Shown: one piece after another, positions 1 to 12,159 of the stretch | Numbering within the stretch: position 1 is the stretch's first letter | How the letters are laid out: the number at the start of each line of letters is the position of its first letter | Origin: Lithospermum erythrorhizon | Taxonomy: Eukaryota > Streptophyta > Magnoliopsida > Boraginales > Boraginaceae | Direction of reading: 5' to 3' | Assembly: GCA_019722365.1 (NCBI GenBank) | Contig: JADFUC010001779.1 | Span: forward strand, 62,001-126,000 | DNA: 64,000 nt | Made by a program: the position numbers and the translations under genes | Notes under the pieces: generated by a model | Databases searched by the model: none | The model's input: the letters and a program-made list of their open reading frames with translations, nothing else | Told to the model about the DNA's origin: nothing

Positions 1-2058
1 TACCACTGAATTGCTAGAAGAGGATATTAGGTTCTCTAGTTCACTCCATGTATTGGTAGCCTCTACGAATTGATTAGAACCAAGTTGTTGCCTGATTTTC
101 TGTGCTAAGCTGTTATTCAAAACAGTCTCATTATAATACATTGAGATAAAACAAGCATTAAATCATACACTTGAAAATATATACCTGTTTGATTTCTGCA
201 GGCCATTGTTGTCCAGTCTTGAAACAGCTTTCAAAAGAGGACCCCAAGAAAACTGCATATCATTTAAATATACAATAATAAGAGAATGGGAAATCAGTAC
301 TGGCTTTTACTTTTATTCATTCTAGAGTAAACTATAAAGGATGCATTAACTAACACCATATGTGTCTTAATTTTTTTTCTTTTATTTTTTTCATAATACA
401 ACTAAAAAAAATTATTCTTCATCAAAGTTTTATCCCAAAAAATAAGAACCACTTATATTCAAGATTAGAGAGATTAAAATATCTCATAGGTAATAGACAA
501 CGTAACCATGGCCCATGGGTGAACCCATATATATGGTAATAGACAACGTAACCATGGCCCATGGGTGAACCCATATATATACAAAGCGGTTTAGCTACAT
601 CGCCAAAAATTTGATAAACACAATTATGCGCAAAATTATGACATCTAATAATAGTCTTTGTTTTAATTTTAGTGTAAAATTCGAACATAAACATTAATTA
701 TAGGTCAAATTGCTCAATCAAATTTAAATTTTGAAATAATGCACATAATCATCAATTATGAGCAGAATTGTTGCATTGAATAATAATGTCATAAATCCGT
801 CATTTGGCACAATGCCATCAATTGTTCAACAAAACCATTAACTACCAATAACTAGGAAAATCATTTATCAAAATGTGATATAATTGTATGTAGAAAGTGC
901 ATACCACAAAATCCTCTGGTGAGATCCAAGTGTCTCCCAAGGCAATCCCTACAATTCATTACCAACTTAAGAATTACAAATATTAAATCATTCAAACTGA
1001 TTAAGATTTAAGACCATATTAATTTTTCCTTAATTTAACTCCATTTAGATACTACTCCAATTAGCAAAAATATTACCTCCAAGTTTAAGCTTCAATTTTC
1101 CATCTTCAATGGCCTTCAAAGCTGATAATCCAAGAGTGACAGCAAACTTGCCTCCATAAGACTCTGCAACTATGTACAGAGGACTTTTCTGAAGAGTTTC
1201 ATTTCTATTGAAAATCTTAATCAATAAAGTTGTTAAATCAGCAGCATTCTCATAATCAGTTTTAACCAAAAGGCTTGTATCTTCAACAAAACTGAATCCT
1301 GTCCCAACTGGATTGTCCTAAATCATAAACATAAATAGAAACATTAAAAACAACCTTAATTCCTACAAAATCAATTAATTTTCATAAAATGTACTAATAC
1401 AATACTTAGTACTTACAACAAAAAGAAGGTCAGCTTTTGTCAGCCAAGTTGAGTTTCTTGGTTTCAAGTTTGTGTCCAATGGCCCAACTTCTTCAAAATT
1501 ACCAATTGCAACTCCTGAAGAACCCTGGTGATCAGGGTAAAACCACATTAACATGCTTCAACGTCTTTTTCAAGTCTTTCGTTTTAGCAGGATAAGGAGG
1601 ATTAGATAGTACGCAGTCGTAATAACAAGGAGAACGTTTCCAAATTGACTCAAGTGATTACATAAATTAAATCAAATTCTTATGAGATCCATGTAATGGG
1701 CAGTTTGTAGATATGTTAAGAGAGAGAAATTTTCTTACAGGTCCACCCTGCAACCACAAAATGATTGGCCATGGCTTGTTTGGATCATCTTTTCTGTATG
1801 GGCTTTTATAATACCACCAGAACATGTGTGCTCCTAATCAAAACAAAGAATCAGGACAATGAATTTGGAACAAATTATACAAAAAGAATAAACCAATGAA
1901 TGAAGAAATGCAGGGTGAGATTTGATCTTATTACTTGGTCTAACTTCAACATATCCCCAAGATTCTGATCCATCTTCATTGGTTGCAGCTTGTGCAATCC
2001 CACAAAACAATAAACAAACACTAACTAGAAAAGTGACAACAATTTGGGACATCCCCAT
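1..2058 (-). CDS. SCPL51: Serine carboxypeptidase-like protein (SCPL51 type), 5' part
   Basis: Peptidase S10-family protein; 263 codons are in the window and the 3' part lies beyond the left edge. I traced seven exons by GT-AG borders and unbroken frame: 2058-1935, 1833-1739, 1524-1417, 1317-1077, 948-905, 252-185 and 109 to the edge. Residues 1-24 form a signal peptide ending CGIAQA, so the product enters the secretory pathway. Then come WGYVEVRP, MFWWYYKSPYR, the oxyanion-hole region ILWLQGGPGSSG, DNPVGTGFSFVE, and the catalytic-serine motif AESYGG (Ser about 162); the usual form is GESYAG. The catalytic Asp and His would be outside the window. An alternative start is Met3. Motif order and wording match Arabidopsis SCPL51 as I remember it; the exact substrate is unknown. 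The sequence seen has no disabling change. Confidence 0.93.
489..580. repeat. 46-bp perfect tandem duplication inside SCPL51 intron 5
   Basis: Two head-to-tail copies (489-534 and 535-580) appear identical by eye. Each starts GGTAATAGACAACG and contains the near-palindrome CCATGGCCCATGGG followed by an ATATAT run. They sit in the longest intron traced (253-904) and do not touch either splice site. Confidence 0.9.
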
Positions 2059-2125
2059 TTCACAACTGATAGTAAAAGACAGATGAATTCAGAAGAATGA
2101 GAAATATACCATGAAGAATAAGTAA

Positions 2126-2133
2126 GTTTTATA
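2126..2133 (-). promoter_or_regulatory. Probable TATA box of the SCPL51-like gene
   Basis: Reading the minus strand, TATAAAAC lies about 68 bases before the ATG at 2058. That would place transcription start near 2098 and give a 5' leader of about 40 bases. Position and motif fit a plant core promoter; there is no direct evidence of use. Confidence 0.55.
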
Positions 2134-2473
2134 CACTACTAGAAGACGGAGTTTCTTGTTTTCTTCACTTGTCGTAGAAAAAATACAATCTTGTGCGGCA
2201 TACAAGGAAGAAAAGTACCTTTACAGATATTTTTCGGTGGTTTTTTGGTTTTTGGATTTTTGTTTTTAATTAGTGTTTTCTGAGTTATTTGGAGAAATAG
2301 GTCATGTATAAAACATGATAACTTGATAAGAGTATTTTATTCACATTTTGGACCATACCATGTGTACAGCTTCCCCCCTCATATTTTATTCAAGAAAGTA
2401 TTATAAATTTTTATATTTTGGTGTAGAATTTTAGGAGATTTGTTTAAAGAAAATCTCAAGATTTCCATATTAA

Positions 2474-2868
2474 GAGGGTGTTGGTTAAGTTTATTTTTGG
2501 TTTGGCAAAAAATAAGTGTTTGATATCACTCAACTTATAAGTAATTATTTATAAGTTGAAAAATAACTTTACGAAAAAATAACTTAATTTGCTTTTTCCA
2601 ACTGTTAGTTTATTCCAAGCTTTTATAAGTTGATTTGTGGAATAATTCTTAAATCGTCACTTTTTATATTTTATAATGTAAAAAAAAGTTATATAAATGA
2701 GCGTGCCACTTATAAGTTATTTTATACTTATTTCATCTGACTTATAAAAAATTTCTTTAAAATATATGATTCTTTTATTATAAACTTATAGTTGTTCATG
2801 GTATAATTCTTTATAAATTACGTTGTCGGCTTATAAGTTGAAAAAAATAAGCTTAGCCAAACGGCCTC
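2474..2868. mobile_element. PIF/Harbinger-like MITE, 395 bp
   Basis: The left end GAGGGTGTTGGTTAAG and the right end CTTAGCCAAACGGCCTC are imperfect inverted repeats, each backed inwardly by an AATAAGCTT/TTTATTTTT stretch. The interior is rich in short CTTATAAG/ACTTATAAGT palindromes and has no ORF. The ends closely resemble those of the larger element at 17783-19427, which has a TTA target duplication. Here the flanks (TTAA and AAGT) show no clean duplication, so the class is by similarity only. Confidence 0.7.
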
Positions 2869-3730
2869 AAGTCACATTTATGAGATGTGTTTGTGAGATA
2901 TTATTATGAATTGATATTTAAATACAAGATATAAATTTGAATTGTTTGAAGTGTGTAAAAGTAAACCTTTAAAAATTGCGGATTGATACATGTATGAATA
3001 TGTTGTATAAAAATTCAACCTGGATTCTCTATCCCTTATTATACTCATCATTATGCCCTTCATTATTATTAGTGCATCTCATCTCAGAAATCAAAATTTC
3101 CTTCCTTTATTACTATTGTAATATCAAAATAAGACTATTTTGAGATTTTAAAAATGGGTAAAATATCTCAAAATTTAGGAATGACATAATTAGTATTCTA
3201 ATGTACTTTATTAGAAACACGACAATTTTGTAAACTTTATTAATTTTGAAAATAAAATTGAATAATTTCTTTAGGATGAACGTGTATTTTCTTGTGTAAA
3301 TAAATCCCCTACTTAATTCATTAAAAATTTATCTTACTTCCTTTTTTGTATCTTTTATTTTCAAATTCTTTTTTCAAAAGAAACCCTGAAAATGTTGTTA
3401 AATTTTAAAAAATAAACCTAACTCGATGAATATATAATTTAATTATGCTTGAATAATGATAAATTGTGATAAGTTCAAATAACAGAATCATGAATAATTT
3501 GAATCTAACAAAAGCTCTAATGTCTATAAAGATAATGATAACTATCAATTATAGTTATCCTAACCACTTTTCAATGAGCCAAAAAGTATATTTCCAATTA
3601 TTGAATTTAAAAATACAAAAAAACTAATGTTTTCCGAATACAATCGAATGCCATCTTTACGTTCAACATAAAATTTCATATGAACTACGTCATTTAATTA
3701 CTCCCATTTTTATAAGATTGGTAACTTTAA
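2869..3730. other. AT-rich intergenic DNA, nothing recognised
   Basis: I see no ORF of substance, no inverted termini and no tandem array between the two MITEs. Confidence 0.6.
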
Positions 3731-4283
3731 GGGTGAATGACATGTGGGTTCGAATTTTCATATTATCATTTTGGGTCATTTGACCAATTTTGACTTGCTC
3801 AATTACTCTTATACCATCATGTCACTTTACACTTTATTATGTTTCATAATTCATATTAAAATTACTTTTGTATAATTTCAATATTTTTTATAGATTGATT
3901 TTTTCAAATACAATATATACATATTTATATATAATCCTATTTAATTATTAAAAACAAATATACCAATTTATGATAAATTTTAATAAAAAATTAACTATAA
4001 AATATTGGTTACAATAATATATTTATTTACTTACAAAGTTAATATTAATAATAAAGTTTAATAATTTTTAAATGAAAAAAATTATTTTTCATTTTTTAAA
4101 GTTAATTAAAAATGATAAAGTGTAAATATTAAAGGGTATAATAGTCAATAAGATATTTTATCTTATGTCATGGGACTCAATTGACAATTAAGATAAAACT
4201 AAGGAACCTAAAATGATAATATAAAAAATTCAGACTCAACTGACATTTAATATAAAACTCAGAAACTTAGATGTCATTCACCC
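3731..4283. mobile_element. PIF/Harbinger (Tourist)-like MITE, 553 bp
   Basis: The ends are a perfect 13-bp inverted repeat: GGGTGAATGACAT at the left and ATGTCATTCACCC at the right. Both are flanked by the trinucleotide TAA (3728-3730 and 4284-4286), the TWA-type target duplication of PIF/Harbinger elements. The interior is AT-rich and non-coding, and similarity between the arms fades inwards. Intact ends and duplication suggest a fairly recent insertion. Confidence 0.8.
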
Positions 4284-4856
4284 TAACTCATAAGTCACTC
4301 AACAAAATTTGTAACATTAATTGACACACATAATTTTGAAATTATAATATAAAACTAAGTAAATACATCAGAAGTATTATTAACCAAATGTATGTTATTT
4401 ACTCCTAAATACATAAACTACTTAAATTCAAAAAAATTTAAAAAAACAAAATAACACATTTTTCTTATCTGGAGGTATGAAATAAAATACTCGAGTATAT
4501 TAATCACTTGCAAACTACTACTATTAAATGCATTTCATTTTATATCTCAATCTACAAAACAAAGTAAAAAATACGTCATTATCAAGTGAGGTTGGCTCAA
4601 ATGGACAAATAAGTTAGTTCGGATTTAGATTGGCTTACTTCATTTTCAGTGAATAATGGGTTGAACTTACCTAAAGAAAACAGAAGCACAAAAGGACAAA
4701 TCAACTCATCTTCAACTTACTAATTAAGTTTTATGCTGAAGCCTTATATCCATCTTAGGCTGAGCTTTTTTAGGGGCCATACGTTAAGATATTGAAATGA
4801 TAAATAAATGTTTTCAATCATCTATTGCACATTATGTAATATATTCTATGTTATAC
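4284..4856. other. AT-rich intergenic DNA, nothing recognised
   Basis: Gap between the 553-bp MITE and the LTR element. No coding or repeat structure is seen. Confidence 0.5.
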
Positions 4857-6750
4857 TTGGTAGGAATCATATCTTTATTATTCTATTTCATGGTGTGATA
4901 TTCGGATACGTCGGCCTTGCCTTTGCAAATTTTATGTATGACAAAATGGCCAGGATGATATAATCTTAATTCGGATATGTGAGCAAAGTAATCCGGAGGT
5001 TAAATCAAACACAGTTTTATCGCCGTTCACCGATGTGAAGGAATGCATCCCAGGTCTAGCTGCGGATACTTAATAATATAAATGAAAATAGTTCTGAGGA
5101 CTCGGGAGCCTTCTTCAGCGATCTGCCAGCGGATGTTTTCTCGCTGCAGCTTACCCGATCCTGAAATCTCATATATGCTCTATTGAATACCGTAGATGCT
5201 TACTTAAGCACTACTTTGAAATTATGATAAACTCTTGTAATTCTAGAATAAAAGAATAAACTCTTCGTATTAGCCTCTGATGTTGATTTCCAACACGGGT
5301 AGGGTGGTGGTGTTTCCAATAGCGTAAGAAGTATAACGCTCGTATATATAGACTACAAAGGTCTGAGTCTAAAACATAATCCGGGCCAAGGCGTAGATTA
5401 ATCTTTGTAAGCGAATCTTGAATAGGCTGCGTCCGGACCATTTCATTCGGGACTTGATTGGGACCATGAAGATCGAACTTCTCAGTTCTTACGCCAAAAG
5501 TCCCGAGGTCGGGACTTGCTCTCAGGCCTCCTCGATCTTATACGATCTTCTCTCGAAATCCCCACGTTTGACAAATTGCTTAGCCTCGACAATCTCACGC
5601 TTGAAGACAAATTTCGGATTCACATCTTCATATTGCAGTAGCTTTACGAGTTCATCATCCTCGAACTCCCACTGAAGTTGATCCCTGACTTCAATGCCTT
5701 TTCACCAATCCCAGAACATCCTTGAATGTCAACAACTTGACTATCGAAGAGACATAGCTAAAACCTTCGTACTGTCGGAATTTTCACCACATTCAAATTA
5801 TCACCATGTTCTGCCTTTGCCTTGAAGATCTTATCGATCTTAAATCCCAATGCAAACAGCGCCGAGCTTGATTGGTGATCAATGAATTCTCTTCTTTTTT
5901 TCTTTCGTGTCACCTTCTCGGCTTGATCAAATTCATTGACCTTGATGTTTTGATCAAAACATCTCCTTTCTTTAGTTAGCAAATCCTTTGGAAGTAGGAA
6001 GCACTCTCATGATGACTTAACCACGCCCGCTAGCCTTGGATGATTCATACTGACAAACTTTGGTTACCTTGTCTGAGTTAATAACCTTGGACCACGAGAA
6101 GCAGGCGGAGTGCTCTGCCATCTTCGAGCTTCGTCGCAAGCGAAGTGTTGTATTATGTCATCACAGGGCATTTAATACGAGTAATCTGAGCCCATTTGCC
6201 TTTTCATGGCTTTTTCCCGAAACTACTAGAGTATCTTACGGTACCCGCGACCACGAGGAATTTTACCCGGTGACATCCATTTCTAACATCCAAGAAAACT
6301 CCGGTCATCGACAACGTTTAATAACCCGGCAAACCCTCTGTCGATTTTACTTTAGTTTGTACCGTCTCACTTGAGTTCTTAGCGACCATCGTCATCTTGA
6401 TACCACACAATCCATGCCACAAATTTCCTCCGGGATCCTCCGTCCCAGCCCGATGACTTTTTCCCGAGCAAGATCTTCCGGTGATAACGGCGATGCTGAC
6501 CCAGCATCGCCCACGTATCCGCAAATCTTGAGGACGCCCGTCTTTAAGCGAGCTGTGATAAAATCTCGGTGACAACGCACTGTGATGTTCGACACGCCCA
6601 GTGATATCTTCGTTAGTCCTCACCAACCACGCTTTGCGTTAATGCCATGCTTTCGACCCGGTCATACGGCCTGAGATAGTGCTTTTGATCGTGAGCCAAT
6701 TTACGATGCCAATTCTTTGGAAGGTACTGACATCCGCCCCAGACTTACAA

Positions 6751-6769
6751 CCAAACTCTAATACCCGAT
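6751..6769 (-). other. Degenerate primer-binding site of LARD-like copy 1
   Basis: Directly outside the LTR, the minus strand reads GGGTATTAGAGTTTGG. This resembles the iMet-tRNA primer site TGGTATCAGAGC followed by TTGG, with several transitions. It sets the element's orientation. Confidence 0.45.
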
Positions 6770-7497
6770 TGTTAGGAATCTTACGCTATCATTGACAGCA
6801 TGGTAATGATAAATCGGATCCGCCCGAATCGCGACAACAATCAACGGATGATACAACATTAATTCGAGATATGACAAAGCGGAAAGAAAATAATCACGGA
6901 AGTCATCGGACACAAAGGATTTTATCTTGGTTATCATCGATGTAAAAAGTACATCAGAACATTGCGGATCCACTAATAATATCATGATAATTGTTCACGG
7001 GCTAAAGAACCTACTTCGATGACCTACCAGCTGGATGTTTCGCACGAAAACTCGAGCCTGGTTCTCATATATGCTCTCTTGAATCTCGTAGCTCTTCCTT
7101 GGCTTAGCGAGAATTATGATAAACTCGTAATTCTAAGAATAAGAATAAAGCTACTCCCTATTTTGGCACTCTGAGGTTAATTTAGCCATAAATTGGGGTG
7201 GTGGTGTTTCCACACACACATAAGAAAGGCATAACACTCCTTATATATAGACTCTGAGGTTACAGATCCCAAAAGCACCAAATCGAATAGGAAACATGGG
7301 TCAAATGGCCTCAAAACCGCCTTAAAATAACTACATCCGGACCGCTCGTCGGGACTTGATCGGGACATGAAAGGTCGAACTTCTCAGTTCTACGCCTCCA
7401 AAAGTCCAGAGGTGGGACTTGCCTTGCTCGACATCCTCCGATCTTCTCCCAAAGTCCTCTTGTTTTTGCAACAAATTTGACTTCGCCTTCAACAACA
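6770..7497 (-). repeat. LTR (transcriptional 5' LTR) of LARD-like copy 1
   Basis: It begins TGTTAGGAATC and ends CAACA on the plus strand, the inverted TG...CA ends expected of an LTR. On the minus strand a TATA-like CTATATATAAGGAG lies near 7240-7255, suitable for an LTR promoter. The partner LTR is about 4857-5592. Confidence 0.65.
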
Positions 7498-8124
7498 CTA
7501 TTTAAAGTTAAAAATGGAACACTTTTCATGATATTAACTTATGTAATAGAACGTAACGTATATCACATAAAATGAACCATACCATTCAAACTGAAAAATA
7601 AGAACAAAAATTTCAATATTGAATAACTACTATACAACTTATACAACATGATGGGACAAAAATATTTTAAAAAATATCTTTTAATGTCAAGGCAATTTGA
7701 AAAATGAATTTCCTATGTGACTACTAATATGTATTGCAAGTTCAATTTTCTTTTTTAACAAATTATTACAGTACTAGTTATTTTTCATTTATCCATACGT
7801 GTCAGATGATTCGAACTTATATCTGTTCAGCTAGAAGTAAAACGTCTTTAATGAGATGATTTGATCTTGATTTCCACAAAATAGGTAATTTCATAATTAA
7901 AGAAATACGAAGTATGTCAGTAGATATTTTATAACTGATGGCATTCATCATAAATCTTCCAATTTTTATTTTTTTATTTTATATTTTTAAACAATATCCC
8001 AGGGAATTGGAAGCTTTGTGTCGATTATTAACTTCGTATATCTTTAGCTTATAAGAAAATAATATTATGATATTATTTTCAAAAGGCGAATCTTGACATA
8101 AATTTTATATTTATTAAAATAATA
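7498..8124. other. AT-rich intergenic DNA
   Basis: No gene, RNA or repeat structure recognised. Confidence 0.5.
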
Positions 8125-8369
8125 TTCCCCTCCGTTCCTCTTTAATTGTCTTTCTGGCGTAATTTTTTTATTCAAAATCTTTGTCGTTCTAACATAGAAA
8201 ATTGTATTTTTACATTTTTAATATATCTTTTATTTTTGTTAATAAATTGTCAGCCAAGCCGATTATAGTTTTAATTAATTGACATTTTCAATGTACATTT
8301 TGCCCACTTTTTATTTTTCTTAATCAATGTGCAAATGACTAGAAATACAGCTAAAGCTAACGGAAGGAG
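8125..8369. mobile_element. Stowaway-like MITE, about 245 bp
   Basis: Left end CCCCTCCGTTCCTC and right end AACGGAAGGAG are inverted copies of the Stowaway CTCCCTCCGT terminus. The flanks are TA on both sides (8123-8124 and 8370-8371), the Tc1/mariner target. It is non-coding. Confidence 0.7.
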
Positions 8370-10130
8370 TAAGTAATTAGTAATGAATGGTCAATTTAAC
8401 CCGATATACGAAAACATCAAATAAAAAAATGAAGGAATTAATTGTCAAATTGTTTTTGGTAATGTAAGCTGGAAGATCTTTTCTAAGAACATTATCTAGA
8501 TGAAATCTATGAATTAATAATTATATATAGAAAAATTATGCTCGTTTTAGAAATAAACTCGTAAGTTGACGTCTACATAATCGAACCATGTCCGATTAGA
8601 GTTACTTCTATGATTCACAACTATCTAAAACCAATTATTAATATGATTGCTTTCGAGGGCCAACACTTTTAAGTTGGAACAAAGTGGATATCCTTCCTAA
8701 TTGTACTATCATATTATGATTGCTTAAATTTATGTTGTGATTCTGATGTTCTATTTTAATTTGGTTCTGGTATTTTAATTTCTGCTGGCCCATTTTAGTG
8801 TTTCTGTATCGAATCAGAATATGGTTTGAATCTGGATATGTAAACGAATTCGGAGGTATAAACGAATAGTTAACAAATTCGAATCATAAACCGAATTCAA
8901 ATACCGAACATACAATAACGAACCGAATACGAATATCAAATTCGAATCGAATATTCGTATTTAAAAAATTAAAACAAATATCGAATAATTTATATAAGGG
9001 ATCGAACCGACTACAGATGGACTTTTAATATTCGTACCAAAACCATATTATTCTGTCCGGATTTGATTCAGTCTTGTTCTTATCCACCCCTATATAATAA
9101 CTGTCCCATGTACTGTCTAACCAATGTTCGGCAATAATCAAAGGTCGAATATGATGTAGACCATTACAATGAAAGAGTTTATACGAAATAATTTTGATTC
9201 ACTTATTTTTCATATTTGTAGTGGAATAAAAACCTCATTAGCTAGTGTATATAGATTGTCAAAAGAAATATGAAATACTAGACTAGGACAAAGTATTCTA
9301 TCAACTATCAAGCAGCCCCATCTTACGTGATTATAAAATTTTAATAAATACCGTACTTATAGAGATCGTGATCATTGGAATAAGTGTTATATGATCTAAC
9401 GGTTAGAAAAAAGAGAGAGGTAAAATGAGTATTTCAAATTGATTTAAAATCGTAGAAAAAAGAAAGGTAAGCATGTCTTTGCAAAATTATTATAAGCACC
9501 CAAATATGACTCCGAATAATTAATTGACCAAGTTATTATATTTTATTTATACTAGAGATAAAATTTGGAACCCGGGCAATTAATTGACCAAGTGAATCAG
9601 CTCGAGATTTTGCTAGAGCGCGTAACAAAATTGAGCCAACTGATGCCAAGCCTCAGCTCAAATTGTCACCGAACTGAACTTGAGCTAAACTTTTTGCAAG
9701 TTAGATTCAATTCAACTCATGTACAACTCTAGAAGTAACTGATACACATTAGATTAAAATAAGAAAAATCACTAATTTAACATAGTTCTTTAATTTTAAA
9801 TTTTAGCTCAAATATGTTTGTTAAATTTGTTATTTCACGATTAGAATAATAGTGCATAATCATTAATTCATAAATCATTAAACAATACACAAAATTAGTC
9901 GTGTCTAACGGATGGGCAGCGGATTGGCTATTCGAGGGCCCGACCCCACTTGTGAGCTGACCATGATTCGATTCGGGTCGGCTCCGATCCACGAGCGGCC
10001 CCAGTCGTTAAGAATTAAGGATGGATAGGTACGTGGTTAGTACGGCGCAGCGATTCGAGCCCACTCGATATTCGATGGGTATTCGGCAGGTTAGTTTGGG
10101 CACTGATAGTAATTAGCATTTGCATTAAAT
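8370..10130. other. Intergenic DNA with old repeat debris
   Basis: 8810-9060 is a dense run of AATTCG/CGAATAT words (GAATTCGGA, CCGAATACGAATA) typical of decayed hAT-type repeat arms. A 15-16-bp word AATTAATTGACCAAGT occurs twice (about 9519 and 9575). 9890-10090 is GC-richer than its surroundings but I recognise no protein in it. Confidence 0.4.
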
Positions 10131-10899
10131 GAATTAAGTTAATACAATTAATGAAATTTTACGCTATAAATGCGGTACCGTTTCAAGTATAGCGGGCAGC
10201 GTTTATAGTAGAAAAGCGAGAATACAACTAATAACGTGTGTTTTCTAACACGATCGCGCTCTGAAGTCTCTGATACTCAGGCGCGGCTTAGAATTAACGC
10301 TAAAACACCTTAAAAACATTCCTGACATAAGAAACTACTAAGCATTACCATATTAAAGCGTCTGACGAAACATGGTTAAAACATAACACTAGTAGCATAA
10401 GCATTGTTGGCGTCTACGATGTCCCCAGGCAAAACTATGAAGTTAATATGCGTGAAATGTAAATCGTTCAAATATCAAAGTACATGAATAAAGCATTGTT
10501 CAAAAACCATAACATCATACATGAAAAACATAAAACACATTCATTCAGTGTTTCTTCAAAGTCCTTCAGCGGTCGAGTTGAGGCATCGTCGAAGAGGGCC
10601 GGTGGAGGGCGTGGGGCGACTTATCTGAGTCTCGATAGAAATTTGTTGGCGGTGGTGGAGGTGGAAATATAAATGAGCGACCTACGCATTGTGTTGCATC
10701 CCTTCCATATGGATCCTCATCGTCGTCATCTCGTTCAACGTCCTACTCCTCGCTGTCGCCCGTAGCATCGACATCCGTGAACAGCGCTTTCGGTTATCTC
10801 CGTCTTCAACCCGTTCACCTCGTTCTTGATGTCACGTTACCGTCAGCAACATCTTCAAAGTATCAACTAGAAGACGCCCGTGGTGCAGCTTGTCGAGGC

Positions 10900-11978
10900 C
10901 TGTGAGTTGTTGCGAAGTGTATGCCTCAATTTGAGAAATGGATGATCTCCCCCGCCAGGTACTTGGTACTCGCCTTCGAGGCCGACTGAGCTTTGCATCC
11001 ATTAATTCCAAACTTCGTTCTCGCGACTTATATTGCTCATAAATCTCTCAACTTAGAAACCTTGGCCATATATCCCACAAATACACTTCAAATTTAGCGG
11101 TTGAGAACTTCTTTACCGTCGGACATAGCATTCAAACTTATGACATTTTAAAGCAGGGGACATTTTCACATTCACCAACAAATGCGATAGGATCATGCCA
11201 TATTGTGGTGCCTTATTTTTATGGTAGAAAATGTGTTCTAGGATAATATGAGGATAGTTAACCTTAAATGCCGTTCAAAGAGCGCCCAAGTAGAAACATT
11301 TGTATGCTTTAAAGTTACGTAGCTTGACTAGTTGTAGGGAAAAAAATACCTTGAACAAGTTTAAACCTGGCTTTTCCACTTCCCGTTTAAATTATTACTT
11401 ATAAACTAACTTGGGATGAGGGCTCTACAGGTGTGTTTAGAACCGCCAGCACATTCTTGTTTTTCATGGGCCAATTCTCGCACCACCTGATCGGATAATC
11501 CTCGTACAACCGTGATCCTGCGTCCACCGTGTCTAGTCATACCAAATACGGTTTCAAATCCTCCTCGGTTATCATCCCTTGTTCACCATTGACATTAAAT
11601 GTAAGTCCTACCATAGGGTCACCATTATCTACATTTGCCTTACGATCCATTCCCATGGACTTATAGAATTGCACAACTATATCCGGATACCATTCACTAG
11701 TAAACGTGCAAAATTCACTAAGTTTAGCCTCATCTAGATAATGGAACAAAAAGATTACGGTGAATTGTTTGATCTAGGTGTCTTGTCTTGCATTTGTGCG
11801 CTTCAGCAATATGACATCAATATCCTTATCTTCGGCCTCTTGACTTGCTGTGTTGTAGTTATTTAACCTTAGATCCCAAGCATGTTATGTTTAGCCCTGC
11901 TTTGCGTCTAGTTGACCTTGTGCCTTTTCTTGACCTTGTGGATGGTTGCCCCATTTTTTGTGATTTTTTTGGTGTCAT
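10900..11978 (-). pseudogene. Decayed Athila-like / plant transposon ORF
   Basis: A start at 11978 opens MTPKKSQKMGQPSTRSRKG, a basic opening like those of the extra ORFs of Athila-group elements. After frame breaks, the reading at 11749-11537 gives FHYLDEAKLSEFC, then EWYPDIVVQFYKSMG, then GLTFNVNGEQGMITEEDL. This is the pattern of the putative plant transposon protein domain (E/DLVREFYAN ... VNG..I.F..EDL). Further on, LRLTILILS and HIFYHKN resemble the following helical segment. Stops and shifts break it throughout. No LTRs, gag or pol were found nearby, so this is a fragment. The family call is from memory of motif spacing. Confidence 0.4.
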
Positions 11979-12159
11979 TTTGAAATTGAAGTTTAAATCA
12001 ACAATAGGTTAGTAAATAGAACACTTAGATTGGGTTGATTTGTGTTTGGAAGTGGAATGGTGGCAATTTGTAGGTTAATTTGTGTTTGGAAGTTGAATAA
12101 TTGAAGAAGTTATGAGAATGAAGTTGAAAAATTGCGCCTTTTCAAACCCTATCTGATAT

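Larger units (their letters stand above)
4857..7497 (-). mobile_element. Non-autonomous LTR retroelement, copy 1 (LARD-like)
   Basis: Two diverged direct repeats of about 730 bp (about 4857-5592 and 6770-7497) flank about 1.2 kb. Shared LTR landmarks, in order: a (T)TAGGAATC start, a GGTGGTGTTTCCA block, a TATATATAGACT segment, GGGACTTGAT, and CGATCTTCTC near the end. The right repeat starts TGTTAGG and ends CAACA. A degenerate tRNA-iMet-type primer site at 6751-6769 reads outward on the minus strand, so the element points left. The interior holds no protein I recognise, but part of it (about 5650-5900) is shared with copy 2 at 30593-33342. The left boundary is uncertain and I found no clear target duplication. 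Confidence 0.7.

Noticed and set aside
422..694. 90-residue minus-strand ORF
   Set aside because: It lies wholly in SCPL51 intron 5 and is built from the 46-bp tandem duplication.
5211..7529. Short ORFs in the LARD-like element
   Set aside because: Non-overlapping pieces in several frames; not preserved between the two copies, so not evidence of a gene.
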